Assembly (NCBI RefSeq): GCF_051201665.1
Contig: NZ_CP179210.1
Location: forward strand, 2,294,001-2,358,000
Length of the DNA: 64,000 nucleotides
DNA from: Psychrobium sp051201665
GTDB taxonomy: Bacteria; Pseudomonadota; Gammaproteobacteria; Enterobacterales; Psychrobiaceae
Reading direction: 5' to 3'
Shown here: one piece after another, positions 18,933-28,361 of the stretch
Layout: every line of letters begins with the position of its first letter
How positions within the stretch are numbered: the first letter of the stretch is position 1
Made by a program: the position numbers and the translations under genes
Notes under the pieces: model-generated
Told to the model about the DNA's origin: nothing
The model's input: the letters and a program-made list of their open reading frames with translations, nothing else
Databases searched by the model: none

Positions 18933-20798
18933 TTAAATATCGTCAACTGATTGACCAGACAACGCATCACGAATTGACTGATCCATACGCTTAGCGGCAA
19001 AGCTACTGCTCGCCGTATCACAATCGCCAATCGCTTGTTTAATTGCTTTCAAATCGCCCGCTTCAACTGCCTGCTCTAACGCAGACATTGCATGGCGTAT
19101 TTGAGTTAACTCTTGCTCATCAAGTAACTTACCGTCTGCATTTAGTGCACTGACCAGACCTTCTAACACACGAGAGGCTTCAACTTTCTCTTCTGCCAGC
19201 ATACGAGCGTCCATGTCGCCTTTAGCAAAGGTCATGGAATCTTTGATCATTTGCGCAACTTCATTATCACTCAAACCAAATGATGGTTTAACTTCAATAG
19301 ACGCTTGCACACCACTACTCTTTTCCATTGCACTAACGCTTAACAAACCATCAGCGTCCACTTGAAACGTGACGCGAATATGTGCAGCGCCAGCAGCCAT
19401 TGGCGGGATTCCACGTAATTCAAACCGGGCTAGAGAACGACAATCTTCAACTAATTCACGTTCGCCTTGTAAAATGTGCAGCGCCATTGCCGTCTGACCA
19501 TCTTTAAACGTTGTAAACTCTTGCGCCTTAGCGACAGGAATTGTGCTGTTACGGTGAATAACTTTCTCCGTTAAACCACCCATGGTCTCTAGACCAAGCG
19601 ACAGTGGTAAAACGTCTAACAGCAACATATCTGATTCAGGTTTATTACCTGCTAAGATATCCGCTTGAATAGCCGCGCCAATCGCAACGACTTTATCAGG
19701 GTCAATACTGGTTAATAGCTCTTTGTCAAAATAGCCACTGACCTGCTGACGAACTAACGGCACGCGGGTTGAGCCACCAACCATAACAACTTGCTTGATT
19801 TCATCAACAGACAACTCAGCATCACGCATTGTCCGGCGACAAGCCATAATAGTGCGTTTAACTAACGGTGCTATTAGTTCGTTAAACTGTTCACGTGATA
19901 ATTCACCTTGCCAATGACCGCCACAAGGCAGATCAAGCGATAATTTCGCGACTTTCAAGAAGCTTAGTTGTTCTTTTGCATCACAAGCAACCCGCGTAAT
20001 TTCACGTTGCAGTGCTGGTGAATGATCACCAGTGTATCCTGATTGCTGAATAATCCATTGGCTAATACAAGCATCAAAATCATCGCCACCTAACGCTGAA
20101 TCGCCGCCAGTAGCTAATACTTCAAACACGCCTTTGTTAAGTCGCAAGATTGAAATATCAAAAGTGCCGCCACCTAAGTCATAAACCGCAATGACGCCTT
20201 CTTCATGACTATCTAAGCCATAAGCAATAGCCGCCGCTGTAGGCTCGTTTAACAAACGAAGTACTTTAAGACCCAATAATTGGGCTGCATCTTTAGTGCC
20301 TTGGCGCTGCGCGTCGTCAAAATAAGCAGGCACTGTAATAACAGCCCCAACTAAATCGCCGCCAAGTGATTGTTCAGCAAGCGCAACAAGCGGGCGTAAA
20401 ATCTCGCTTGAAACTTGAATTGGATTCACCAAACCATGACGGGTTTCAATGTTAATTAAACCGTTTTCAGTTGGCTTTAAAATATAAGGAAGTTCATCGT
20501 GCTGCGCTTGAATATCATTGAGCGTGCGCCCCATGAAGCGTTTAACAGAAACAACAGTATTGATCGCATCGCTAATGGCGTGAAGTTTCGCTTCGTGACC
20601 AGCTTCAATACCAGATTCACCATAATGAACAATAGAAGGAAAAGAGTCGCGATTTTTGCTATCAGATAGCGTTACCGCTTCACCGCTGCGAACAGTAGCC
20701 ACTAAAGAATTAGTGGTGCCAAGATCAATACCTACCGCTAAACGGTGTTCATGAGGAGCCGTACTTTGACCAGGCTCAGAGATTTGCAATAACGCCAT
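18933..20798 (-). CDS. hscA: Fe-S assembly chaperone HscA (Hsp70 family)
   Basis: A 621-residue specialised Hsp70. The N-terminal ATPase carries GIDLGTTNSLVA near residue 23, VYDLGGGTFDISIL and VMVGGSTRVPLVRQ. The C-terminal substrate-binding domain begins near residue 390 (LLLDVLPLSLGLETMGG). In the family it binds the LPPVK motif of IscU, visible here at IscU residues 99-103, to promote cluster release with HscB. The gene follows hscB by 67 bases in the isc operon. Length and motifs are normal. Confidence 0.96.
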   Translation of the reverse strand: MALLQISEPGQSTAPHEHRLAVGIDLGTTNSLVATVRSGEAVTLSDSKNRDSFPSIVHYGESGIEAGHEAKLHAISDAINTVVSVKRFMGRTLNDIQAQHDELPYILKPTENGLINIETRHGLVNPIQVSSEILRPLVALAEQSLGGDLVGAVITVPAYFDDAQRQGTKDAAQLLGLKVLRLLNEPTAAAIAYGLDSHEEGVIAVYDLGGGTFDISILRLNKGVFEVLATGGDSALGGDDFDACISQWIIQQSGYTGDHSPALQREITRVACDAKEQLSFLKVAKLSLDLPCGGHWQGELSREQFNELIAPLVKRTIMACRRTMRDAELSVDEIKQVVMVGGSTRVPLVRQQVSGYFDKELLTSIDPDKVVAIGAAIQADILAGNKPESDMLLLDVLPLSLGLETMGGLTEKVIHRNSTIPVAKAQEFTTFKDGQTAMALHILQGERELVEDCRSLARFELRGIPPMAAGAAHIRVTFQVDADGLLSVSAMEKSSGVQASIEVKPSFGLSDNEVAQMIKDSMTFAKGDMDARMLAEEKVEASRVLEGLVSALNADGKLLDEQELTQIRHAMSALEQAVEAGDLKAIKQAIGDCDTASSSFAAKRMDQSIRDALSGQSVDDI

Positions 20799-20865
20799 AA
20801 TAGTTTCTTAATACTGTTGATTGCTGCTTATTCTAAGCTGATAACATGTTGTTATACGATTATTA

Positions 20866-21393
20866 TTAAAAATCAAATAACTTATCTTCAAGGGCAACTG
20901 CCTCTTGAGAGAGTTTCAGCATGAACTTAAGCTTTCTTACCTCATCACCTGCTTTTTCAAACGACACTTGATCAGCTTGTTGAAACAGAGATGAAAATAA
21001 ACGATTAATAGATTTGATGTACCCGTCGACTTCCGATTGAAAGTCTATCAATGCCTGCTCAGGATCACTTGCGCTTGGAATGTCTTCTAGCGTTTCACGT
21101 AGTTCCATTTGTTGCATTAAAAACATTGGATCTTTTAACGTTTGGGTTTCGTGTGCTAATTCAATGCCATTAATAGACAAGATGTGTTGCGCACGACTAT
21201 CGATGTGCTTTAAAACATCAAAACCATCGTTAATTTGTGCTGCCTTGTGCACTGCTAACAAGCGTTCACGCTCAGTTGCATTAGCAAAATTATCGGGATG
21301 AACGTGACGTTGCAACTCTAGATACTTTGCTTTTAAATCACCAGTATCAATATCAAATGACACGGGTAAGGCAAATAATTCGAAGTAGTTCAT
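20866..21393 (-). CDS. hscB: Fe-S assembly co-chaperone HscB (J protein)
   Basis: A 175-residue HscB. The J domain occupies residues 1-75 with the HPD triad at 32-34 in RHVHPDNF, which stimulates the HscA ATPase. The C-terminal helical part, from about residue 85 (KDPMFLMQQMELRE), should bind IscU. It starts 12 bases after the iscA stop and precedes hscA, the standard isc order. Confidence 0.95.
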   Translation of the reverse strand: MNYFELFALPVSFDIDTGDLKAKYLELQRHVHPDNFANATERERLLAVHKAAQINDGFDVLKHIDSRAQHILSINGIELAHETQTLKDPMFLMQQMELRETLEDIPSASDPEQALIDFQSEVDGYIKSINRLFSSLFQQADQVSFEKAGDEVRKLKFMLKLSQEAVALEDKLFDF

Positions 21394-21405
21394 TCAGGCC
21401 GCTAT

Positions 21406-21729
21406 TTAAACAGAGAAGCTTTCGCCACAACCACATTCACCATCAACATTAGGGTTTCTAAATTCGAACCCTTCGTTAAGGCCTTCTTTAACGAAATCTA
21501 ACTCAGTACCGTCAAGGTAAACCAAGCTTTTCGCATCGACAATAATTTTAACGCCGTGTTGTTCAAACACTTCATCGCCATCATTTAGATCGTCAACAAA
21601 TTCTAAAATATACGCTAAGCCTGAACAGCCAGACGTTTTAACGCCAAGACGTAAACCAAGACCTTTACCGCGATTTTCCAAAAAACTGCTAACGCGCTGT
21701 GCTGCCGATTCGGAGACAGAAATTGTCAT
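21406..21729 (-). CDS. iscA: Iron-sulfur cluster assembly protein IscA (A-type carrier)
   Basis: The start is set at the ATG at 21729 (MTISVSES), nine bases inside the longest frame; it has AGGG eight bases upstream and gives 107 residues, the E. coli length. The three conserved cysteines Cys35, Cys99 and Cys101 (TSGCSG and ECGCGES) are present. The A-type carrier accepts clusters or iron and passes them to apo-proteins. It is preceded by an intercistronic hairpin after iscU. Confidence 0.96.
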   Translation of the reverse strand: MTISVSESAAQRVSSFLENRGKGLGLRLGVKTSGCSGLAYILEFVDDLNDGDEVFEQHGVKIIVDAKSLVYLDGTELDFVKEGLNEGFEFRNPNVDGECGCGESFSV

Positions 21730-21749
21730 AATAGACACCCTAAACTAAA

Positions 21750-21769
21750 GGCGTAACTTACGTTACGCC
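21750..21769. other. Intercistronic hairpin between iscU and iscA
   Basis: GGCGTAAC and GTTACGCC form a perfect eight-base stem with a four-base loop. On the minus strand it is followed by TTTAG only, too short a T tract for strong termination. It could stabilise the upstream message or lower expression of the distal genes. Confidence 0.55.
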
Positions 21770-21776
21770 GATCAAA

Positions 21777-22151
21777 CTATTTTGCTTTGTAATCTTCAAT
21801 TGCCGCTTTAATAGCGTCTTCTGCTAAAATTGAGCAGTGAATTTTTACAGGGGGCAGTGCTAACTCTTCAGAAATATCACGGTTGCTAATTGCGCCCGCT
21901 TCATCTAATGACTTGCCTTTAACCCATTCAGTTACTAATGAGCTTGATGCAATTGCACTACCACAGCCATACGTTTTAAATTTAGCGTCTTCGATAATGC
22001 CTTCGTCGCTAATTTTCAACTGTAATTTCATCACGTCACCACATGCTGGTGCGCCAACCATACCAGTTGCAACTGTTGGATCGTTTTTATCGAATGAACC
22101 GACGTTACGTGGGTTCTCATAATGATCGAGTAATTTTTCGCTATATGCCAT
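21777..22151 (-). CDS. iscU: Iron-sulfur cluster scaffold IscU
   Basis: A 124-residue scaffold on which IscS-derived sulfur and iron form [2Fe-2S] clusters. Cys37, Cys63 and Cys106 plus Asp39 match the E. coli ligands exactly, and the HscA recognition motif LPPVK is at 99-103. It lies 30 bases after iscS in the isc operon. Confidence 0.97.
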   Translation of the reverse strand: MAYSEKLLDHYENPRNVGSFDKNDPTVATGMVGAPACGDVMKLQLKISDEGIIEDAKFKTYGCGSAIASSSLVTEWVKGKSLDEAGAISNRDISEELALPPVKIHCSILAEDAIKAAIEDYKAK

Positions 22152-22181
22152 TGTACTATCTCCTGTCTCTTAACGAATCGC

Positions 22182-23396
22182 CTAGTGGGCAACCCATTCA
22201 ACACTATCTAAATCAACACCATCTTGGAACATTTCCCAAAGCGGTGACATTTCGCGCAATTTACCAATCGATTGCGTCATTTGCTCAATGGCGTGATCAA
22301 TTTCTTCTTCGGTTGTAAAGCGGCCAACGCTAAAACGAATCGAGCTATGCGCCATTTCATCGTTTAAACCAAGTGCACGTAATACATACGACGGCTCTAA
22401 GCTTGCTGAAGTACAAGCACTGCCTGATGAAACGGCTAAATCTTTAAGTGCCATCATTAACGACTCACCTTCAACATAGTTGAAACTGATGTTTACGATG
22501 CCTTTGTAACCTAATTCACGGTCGCCGTTTAAATAAGTCTCTTCAATTTTCATTAAACCATCAATTAAACGTTGGCTTAAACGTTCGATATGCTCTTTGT
22601 CTTTTGCACTGTCTAATGCAGCAACACGACAAGCTTCACCCATACCAACGATTTGATGCGTTGCTAATGTACCACTACGCATACCACGCTCATGACCACC
22701 ACCGTGCATTTGCGCTTCTAAGCGAATACGTGGCTTACGACGAACATAAAGAGCGCCAATCCCTTTAGGACCATAGATTTTGTGGCCAGAGAAAGACATC
22801 AAATCAACTTTCAATTCGTTTAAATCAATGTCTAATTTACCAAGACTTTGTGCGCCATCAACATGGAAAATCACTTTACGAGCGCGAAGCATTTCGCCCA
22901 TCGCAGCGATATCTTGAATGATACCAATCTCGTTGTTCACGTGCATGATAGACACTAAAACCGTATCTTCACGCAATGCGCCTTCAAGTTGTTCTAATGT
23001 GATGATGCCATTTGCTTGTGGCTCTAAGTAAGTTACTTCAAAACCCTCACGCTCTAATTGACGAGTCGTGTCTAAAACGGCTTTATGCTCAGTTTTTGAA
23101 GTAATGATGTGCTTGCCTTTCTTAGCATAGAAATTGGCAGCACCTTTAATAGCGAGGTTATTTGATTCTGTTGCGCCAGACGTGAAAACGATTTCACGAG
23201 AGTCAGCGTTAATTAACTCAGCAATTTGATTACGAGCAACGTCAACAGCTTCTTCTGCTTGCCAACCGAATCGATGTGAACGCGATGCAGGGTTACCGAA
23301 GTTACCTTCCATCGTTAAACAATCAATCATTTTTTGCGCAACGCGCGGATCCGCTGGCGTAGTTGCCGCGTAATCAAAGTAAATTGGTAATTTCAT
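22182..23396 (-). CDS. iscS: Cysteine desulfurase IscS
   Basis: The ATG at 23396 (MKLPIYFDYAATTP) is chosen over an upstream in-frame start because it matches E. coli IscS and has GGAG six bases before it; this gives 404 residues. PLP-binding Lys206 is in SFSGHKIYGPKG, and the persulfide cysteine Cys328 is in SSGSACTSASLE. It removes sulfur from cysteine for IscU and, through other acceptors, for tRNA thiolation and FdhD. It follows iscR by about 147 bases, a longer gap than elsewhere in the operon. Confidence 0.97.
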   Translation of the reverse strand: MKLPIYFDYAATTPADPRVAQKMIDCLTMEGNFGNPASRSHRFGWQAEEAVDVARNQIAELINADSREIVFTSGATESNNLAIKGAANFYAKKGKHIITSKTEHKAVLDTTRQLEREGFEVTYLEPQANGIITLEQLEGALREDTVLVSIMHVNNEIGIIQDIAAMGEMLRARKVIFHVDGAQSLGKLDIDLNELKVDLMSFSGHKIYGPKGIGALYVRRKPRIRLEAQMHGGGHERGMRSGTLATHQIVGMGEACRVAALDSAKDKEHIERLSQRLIDGLMKIEETYLNGDRELGYKGIVNISFNYVEGESLMMALKDLAVSSGSACTSASLEPSYVLRALGLNDEMAHSSIRFSVGRFTTEEEIDHAIEQMTQSIGKLREMSPLWEMFQDGVDLDSVEWVAH

Positions 23397-23543
23397 TTCT
23401 TGCTCCACCTCGTTACTACGCGTAATCAAGGTTATCTATTGCTAATTCTAAAACTGCTAAAGTTTAACTACTTAATGGTTACTATAATTATTATAATGTT
23501 CATCAATCTCGTGTGTTAAACCCACTGGGCATCACACGCCACA

Positions 23544-24038
23544 TTAACCCAACTGGTTAGTGTGAAAAATTTCATTTTGCTGATCATGACCAGCCAGCTC
23601 TTGCGCCATATTCTGCTTGTTCGCAATATCGATAATTTCAGAATTACCCATCAACTCGCCCAAACTAACGCTATCTAAAAAGTCTTGCATTTTAACGCTA
23701 AAATCATTCCACAAAGAATGTGTTAAACAGCGTCCACTTGGTGAACAAGGCTTATCACCCTTACATTGTGTTGCCACCACTGAATCATTTACCGCACCAA
23801 TAACGGCACCAATAGAAATTTCAATTGCTTCTTTCGCTAATTGATAACCGCCACCAGGACCTCGGATGCTTTCGACAAGCTTCGCTTTACGTAATTTAGA
23901 GAAAAGTTGCTCTAAATAAGACAACGATATGCGCTGTCTTTCTGAAATATCTGCTAGACAAACGGGTCCATGTGTTTGATGTAATGCAACATCTAACATC
24001 GCCGTTACAGCGTAACGTCCTTTCGAAGTTAATTTCAT
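23544..24038 (-). CDS. iscR: Iron-sulfur-responsive regulator IscR (Rrf2 family)
   Basis: The ATG at 24038 (MKLTSKGRYAVTAML) matches E. coli IscR and has a GAGG site, giving 164 residues. The winged helix covers residues 1-75, with SLSYLEQLFSKLRKAKLV as recognition region. Cluster ligands Cys92, Cys98, Cys104 and His107 are at the same positions as in E. coli. With a [2Fe-2S] cluster IscR represses its own operon; two type-1 sites lie over its promoter. First gene of iscRSUA-hscBA-fdx. Confidence 0.97.
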   Translation of the reverse strand: MKLTSKGRYAVTAMLDVALHQTHGPVCLADISERQRISLSYLEQLFSKLRKAKLVESIRGPGGGYQLAKEAIEISIGAVIGAVNDSVVATQCKGDKPCSPSGRCLTHSLWNDFSVKMQDFLDSVSLGELMGNSEIIDIANKQNMAQELAGHDQQNEIFHTNQLG

Positions 24039-24070
24039 TACATTGCCTCGCAATAGTTACTGTATTGGCA

Positions 24071-24124
24071 ATTACATCAAACCCGACTAATTTAGTCAAG
24101 TATATACCTGACTAATTTAGTCGG
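24071..24124 (-). promoter_or_regulatory. isc promoter with two tandem type-1 IscR sites
   Basis: On the minus strand TTGACT (24099-24094) and TGTAAT (24076-24071) form a sigma70 promoter with a 17-base spacer. Two copies of the palindrome GACTAAATTAGTC lie at 24110-24122 and 24085-24097, 25 bases between centres. The distal one (CCGACTAAATTAGTCAGGTAT) fits the E. coli type-1 IscR consensus throughout, and the proximal one overlaps the -35 box with one end mismatch. This predicts repression by holo-IscR. Confidence 0.85.
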
Positions 24125-24149
24125 ATTAGTGATTAATTATACTAAATGG

Positions 24150-24929
24150 CTATTTGCTATCGTTATCAGTGTCAACTCTGCCGCGCTGAGTCGCCGTTAA
24201 AATGCCTCGTAAAATATTCAATTCTACGATTTCAGGACGTGCACGATTATACATGCGGCGTAATTTCGTCATCACTTGACCAGGGTGCGCCTTAATAATG
24301 AAACCAATTTGATTTAGCGATTCTTCTAAATGCTGATAAAAGCCTTCCATATTATCAGACGACGGATATTGCTCTTCCGGCACATCATTGCTCACAGGCT
24401 CAACACCCGCCAAGGCCGCCATGCGCACTTCATAGCATAAGGTTTGCACAGCCATTGCTAAATTTAATGAACTGTAATCAGGATTAGCAGGAATACACAC
24501 GTGATATTGACACAATTGCAATTCATCATTTGATAAGCCACTATTCTCACGACCAAACACCAAGGCAACCGGGTAGTTAGGCGCTTCTTGAATCAGCTTA
24601 ATACCACTCTCGCGTGGATCTAACATCGGCCAAGGCAGTGTACGAGAACGTGCACTCGTACCAATGACTAAACCACAGTCTTTCACCGCATCTTCTAAAG
24701 TCGCTTCAATAGTCACTGATTCCAGCAAGTCTTTTGCGCCAGCCGCCAACGCCTGAGATTTTTCATCAATCTCCGTTTGCGGATCAACTAATACCAAGTC
24801 AGACAGCCCCATGGTTTTCATTGCACGTGCCACACTACCGATATTACCCGGATGAGTGGTGCCCACTAAAATGACTTTAACCTTTGGCAACAATGCCATT
24901 GAAGAATCTACGGGATTTTGATTGCTCAC
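24150..24929 (-). CDS. trmJ: tRNA (cytidine/uridine-2'-O-)-methyltransferase TrmJ
   Basis: A 259-residue SPOUT methyltransferase close to E. coli TrmJ, which methylates the ribose of residue 32 in the tRNA anticodon loop. Conserved stretches are VGTTHPGNIGSVARAMKTMG, VGTSARSRTLPWPMLDPRE, ALVFGRENSGLSNDEL and NPDYSSLNLAMAVQ, the last part of the SPOUT knot. The C-terminal LNILRGIL is also conserved. It lies upstream of iscR on the same strand and divergent from suhB, as in E. coli. Confidence 0.94.
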   Translation of the reverse strand: MSNQNPVDSSMALLPKVKVILVGTTHPGNIGSVARAMKTMGLSDLVLVDPQTEIDEKSQALAAGAKDLLESVTIEATLEDAVKDCGLVIGTSARSRTLPWPMLDPRESGIKLIQEAPNYPVALVFGRENSGLSNDELQLCQYHVCIPANPDYSSLNLAMAVQTLCYEVRMAALAGVEPVSNDVPEEQYPSSDNMEGFYQHLEESLNQIGFIIKAHPGQVMTKLRRMYNRARPEIVELNILRGILTATQRGRVDTDNDSK

Positions 24930-25252
24930 AAAAACTACCTTTAATCTGACTTTTATCTCTTTTCTAGCTTACGAAAACCCCGATACAACAAGCATTCAAG
25001 GAAAACGGCTAAAAATAACGGGCGCCATGATAGCAAAACATTAAGTCGTTTTCTTCTATTAATTTCTCGAATCGTTCTATTAATCCCCCAATCCCTAAGC
25101 GCTTCATCATATTGAGGAAAAAGCGTGAGCAAGGTGGTGATTTTTACGTATAAAACTTGTCAGCCAACATTATTCTGATAATATATGCTCCGATTAAATC
25201 TTAGGGCCTAAGCACTAAGAAAACCGTTCTTTAAAATTCAAAGGTATACACT
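24930..25252 (+). promoter_or_regulatory. trmJ-suhB intergenic region with a suhB promoter candidate
   Basis: This 323-base stretch has no convincing gene. A sigma70-like promoter for suhB is visible as TTGTCA (25157-25162) and TAATAT (25179-25184) with a 16-base spacer. About 70 bases of leader follow, ending in an AAAGG ribosome site before the ATG at 25253. No trmJ promoter stands out. Confidence 0.5.
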
Positions 25253-26056
25253 ATGCATCCGATGCTAAATATTGCAATTCGGGCAGCTCGCAGTGCAGGC
25301 AAAGTAATTATGCAGGCAACTGAGCAGCTAGATAAAGTTGAAACAAATCAAAAAGGTTCAAATGACTTAGTAACGTCAATTGATATCGCTGCTGAAGAAG
25401 CAATCATCGCTGTAATCAAAAAATCATACCCTGATCACGGATTCATCTGTGAAGAAAGTGGCGAACAAGGCAATGCACAAAGTGGATACCAATGGATTAT
25501 CGATCCGCTAGATGGCACGACTAACTTCATCAAAGGGATCCCACATTTCTGTGTTTCTATTGCATTAAAAGTCAACGGCAAAACTGAACAAGCTGTTGTT
25601 TTTGATCCAGTACGTGATGAACTATTCACGGCAACTCGCGGTCAAGGTTCACAATTTAACAGCTACCGTACTCGTGTAACTAAAGCGAAAGACCTTAAAG
25701 GTACTGTGATTGGTACAGGCTTCCCATTCAAAGTTAAGCATTACAAAGAAACTTACCTATCAATCTTCTCTGATATGTATGATGACGTTGCAGACATGCG
25801 CCGCGCTGGTTCAGCTGCTTTAGATCTTGCATACGTCGCAGCAGGTCGTTTAGACGGTTTCTTCGAAATCGGTCTTAAGCCATGGGACACAGCTGCTGGT
25901 GAATTACTTGTTAAAGAAGCTGGCGGCATCGTTACAGACTTTACTGGCGGCCACGGTTACGTTTCTTCAGGCAACATCGTTGTTGGTAACCCAAAAGTAG
26001 TTAAAGCTATCTTAGCTAAAATGCGTCCGCATTTAACGCCTGCTCTTTCGCGTTAA
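25253..26056 (+). CDS. suhB: Inositol-1-monophosphatase family protein SuhB
   Basis: A 267-residue Mg-dependent phosphatase. Metal-ligand motifs are EES at residues 67-69, IDPLDGTTNF around 83-92 (Asp84, Asp87) and the C-terminal WDTAAGELL. In E. coli SuhB also joins the ribosomal RNA antitermination complex. It is the plus-strand neighbour of trmJ and is followed by a strong terminator, so it is transcribed alone. Confidence 0.95.
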   Translation: MHPMLNIAIRAARSAGKVIMQATEQLDKVETNQKGSNDLVTSIDIAAEEAIIAVIKKSYPDHGFICEESGEQGNAQSGYQWIIDPLDGTTNFIKGIPHFCVSIALKVNGKTEQAVVFDPVRDELFTATRGQGSQFNSYRTRVTKAKDLKGTVIGTGFPFKVKHYKETYLSIFSDMYDDVADMRRAGSAALDLAYVAAGRLDGFFEIGLKPWDTAAGELLVKEAGGIVTDFTGGHGYVSSGNIVVGNPKVVKAILAKMRPHLTPALSR

Positions 26057-26085
26057 TCACTGCTTAAATAGCAAAGTTAGATAAC

Positions 26086-26126
26086 AAAAAGCCCCCACAT
26101 TAATTATTTAATGTGGGGGCTTTTTT
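26086..26126 (+). terminator. Terminator of suhB
   Basis: A perfect thirteen-base stem (GCCCCCACATTAA / TTAATGTGGGGGC) with a TTAT loop, preceded by five A and followed by six T residues. It can act in both directions; it ends suhB 30 bases after the stop. Confidence 0.95.
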
Positions 26127-26141
26127 AATGCCTTAGATTAT

Positions 26142-26296
26142 ACCAATTGCATTAAATATTTGCCCACTTGTACTTGTTAAAATTAACTAAAATGGCGTTG
26201 CTCTCAATCCTAATAGCCAGCTATTAGTCAATCGAGCGCCTTGTTTTAGCTGATTTTCTCTACGCACAACAAGATCACTTACTTAATGCAATTGGT
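26142..26296 (+). mobile_element. MITE-like repeat, variant A (155 bp)
   Basis: Full-length copy with inverted ends ACCAATTGC / GCAATTGGT, a shared 14-base terminal repeat, and the central palindrome CTAATAGCCAGCTATTAG. It is flanked by ATTAT on both sides, a perfect 5-bp target duplication. It is identical by eye to the copy at 43505. The right duplication overlaps the yafJ stop codon, so the insertion abuts but does not break yafJ. No open reading frame is present, so movement would need a transposase supplied in trans. Confidence 0.92.
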
Positions 26297-26297
26297 A

Positions 26298-27095
26298 TTA
26301 TTCAGCGACGACAACAGGAATATGCTGATGCTGTTTCTCACCTAACTTAAACATTACACATTCACCACTATTCATAATGTGCCAATCTTCATTGTTAGTC
26401 AGTGGACGCGTTGCAATGACCGTCACGATATCATTTGGCGTTGTTTCCTCATGAAAATCTACCACCATATCGGTATCAATTAACGTTGCTTGACCAAAAG
26501 GCGTACGGCGGGTGATCCAACTTAAATTATTAGTACAATACGCAATCAAGTAATCACCATTACTTAGCAGCATATTAAACACACCAAATGCTTTTAACTC
26601 ATCACCTAAACCGCGAATAAAATCGAAAATCAATGAGGTATCTTCAGGCATCGCATCAAACTTAGCCGCCAATTTATCTAAAATCCAACAAAAGGCTAGC
26701 TCGCTGTCTGTCTGCCCAATAGGATTAAAACGTGACGTCGTTAAATGCGTTTCATAATCAGACAACTGACCATTGTGGGCATAACACCAATTTTGTCCCC
26801 ACAACTCACGAGTAAATGGATGCGTGTTTTCTAAATTAACGTCGCCGCGATTCGCCTGTCGAATATGGCTTATCACCACTTCACTCTTAATCGGATAAGA
26901 CTTAATTAATTCAGCCACCTGCGATTCACAGCTTGGCAGCGGATCTTTAAAACAACGACATCCTTTGCCGTCATAAAACGTAATGCCCCACCCGTCTTTA
27001 TGTGGGCCAGTAACACCGCCACGCTCTACTAATCCTGTAAAACTAAACACAATATCTGTCGGCACATTGGCACTCATGCCTAACAACTCACACAT
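26298..27095 (-). CDS. yafJ: Class II glutamine amidotransferase YafJ
   Basis: A 265-residue protein with an N-terminal nucleophile amidohydrolase fold. It begins MCELLGMSANVPTDIVFSFT, nearly the E. coli YafJ N-terminus, with Cys2 as nucleophile after Met removal. Other conserved parts are HKDGWGITFYDG, SHIRQANRGDV, NTHPFTRELWG and YAHNGQL. The physiological substrate of YafJ is not known. The last residues are close to a MITE insertion, but the length exceeds the E. coli protein, so the gene appears intact. Confidence 0.92.
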   Translation of the reverse strand: MCELLGMSANVPTDIVFSFTGLVERGGVTGPHKDGWGITFYDGKGCRCFKDPLPSCESQVAELIKSYPIKSEVVISHIRQANRGDVNLENTHPFTRELWGQNWCYAHNGQLSDYETHLTTSRFNPIGQTDSELAFCWILDKLAAKFDAMPEDTSLIFDFIRGLGDELKAFGVFNMLLSNGDYLIAYCTNNLSWITRRTPFGQATLIDTDMVVDFHEETTPNDIVTVIATRPLTNNEDWHIMNSGECVMFKLGEKQHQHIPVVVAE

Positions 27096-27340
27096 AAAAT
27101 AAAACTCACTTCAAAAACAAAAATTTAAACAAATCACAACTGAATGAATCACAAAAGGGAGGCAGTTATGGAGGCAGCTTAGAACCCTAAAATTATAGGA
27201 ATCTATTTAATTTATGGATACTACCAGAAAATATTCGATTTTTCTCAGTTACCAAGGAAAACAAAGTTCGGTATTAAATTACACTCGCCTCAACAAACCG
27301 TAGACCAATGAAATACGAGTTTTTAAAATGGTTTTAATTA

Positions 27341-28331
27341 ACCTGAGATCGGCTTAAGAAACGACGATCTGATTCATCTCAACGTCAGTGATATTTAGTT
27401 GTGGTTTGTTTTCTTTCAGAGAATAAGCCACAAGCCCAGCAATGAGATTTAACATTAAGCCATTCATGCTTCTATGTCTGGAATGCTCAATTTGTGAAAT
27501 GTTTTTCAATTGGTCATTGATTGTTTCAATAATAAATCGCCTAGATAGCATGGCCCTATCCCAAATAGACAGTACCTTTGCTTTCATATTTTTTCGCACA
27601 TTTGTTACTAAAGTGACTCCTTGTTCTAGCAAATTACTTTCTAATGCTTTACTTATGTAGCCCTTATCAGCATAGAGTTTATCTGGCAGGTCTGATGCCA
27701 TACCTTCAACGGGTTGAGTATCATGCACGTTCGCAGCCGTTATTTTCGCTGCAACAATCTCTCCTAGGTGATTCACTATCAAATGGAGCTTAAATCCAAA
27801 ATACCAGCCCATAGTCCCTTTACCTCGTTTAGCAATTCCATCAAATGTTTTATGGCGTGGGATTCTTAAATTGTGGCAAACTTTAATGCTTGTAGAGTCA
27901 ATAAATTCAAGGCCTGTAGGCTGCCCCTTAATCGCAGAAAAATAACTGCACAACGGTACTAATGTCGTTGGCATGACTTCTAAAAATCGTGTGTAACTAA
28001 GCAAGTATGGGAATTGTTTTTTGTAAAAACGCTGAATGAACCCGATGTAATAGTTTTTAAAGTCTCTGTGATTCGACATATGGAATAAAATAACGATAGT
28101 CATCACTTCACTTGTGGCCATTCGACCTTTACGCTGCCGCTTTCTCGTCCCATCAGACAGTAATTGCTTTTCCCATTGAGGAATAAAAACTTCACAAAAA
28201 TCATCGACATCACAAAATATTTCAACTAACTTATCCATACGCTCACCGTTTATAGTGTTTAAATCGTTTCTTGTTCGAAAGATCTGATCACTAGGTGGGC
28301 TATTAGTTCAATTTTTATCCCGAGTTCAGGT
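27341..28331 (-). mobile_element. IS982-family insertion sequence
   Basis: A 991-bp element holding one transposase gene. Its ends are imperfect inverted repeats (ACCTGAGATCGG on the left; ACCTGAACTCGG read inward from the right). The flanks repeat TAATTA on both sides, a 6-bp target duplication, though the palindromic flank leaves the exact edge uncertain by a base or two. Size and gene content fit IS982. It lies only 30 bases from the IS66 element. Confidence 0.9.
27354..28238 (-). CDS. IS982-family transposase
   Basis: A 294-residue DDE transposase. Recognisable parts are EFIDSTSIKVCHNLR with the first Asp, KGTMGWYFGFKLHLIVNHLGE, LYADKGYI with the second Asp, and RRFIIETINDQLKNI with the catalytic Glu, the typical order for IS982. 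The frame is intact, so the element may still be active. Confidence 0.95.
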   Translation of the reverse strand: MDKLVEIFCDVDDFCEVFIPQWEKQLLSDGTRKRQRKGRMATSEVMTIVILFHMSNHRDFKNYYIGFIQRFYKKQFPYLLSYTRFLEVMPTTLVPLCSYFSAIKGQPTGLEFIDSTSIKVCHNLRIPRHKTFDGIAKRGKGTMGWYFGFKLHLIVNHLGEIVAAKITAANVHDTQPVEGMASDLPDKLYADKGYISKALESNLLEQGVTLVTNVRKNMKAKVLSIWDRAMLSRRFIIETINDQLKNISQIEHSRHRSMNGLMLNLIAGLVAYSLKENKPQLNITDVEMNQIVVS

Positions 28332-28361
28332 TAATTAAGTAATTTTGAAATTAGTTTCATC

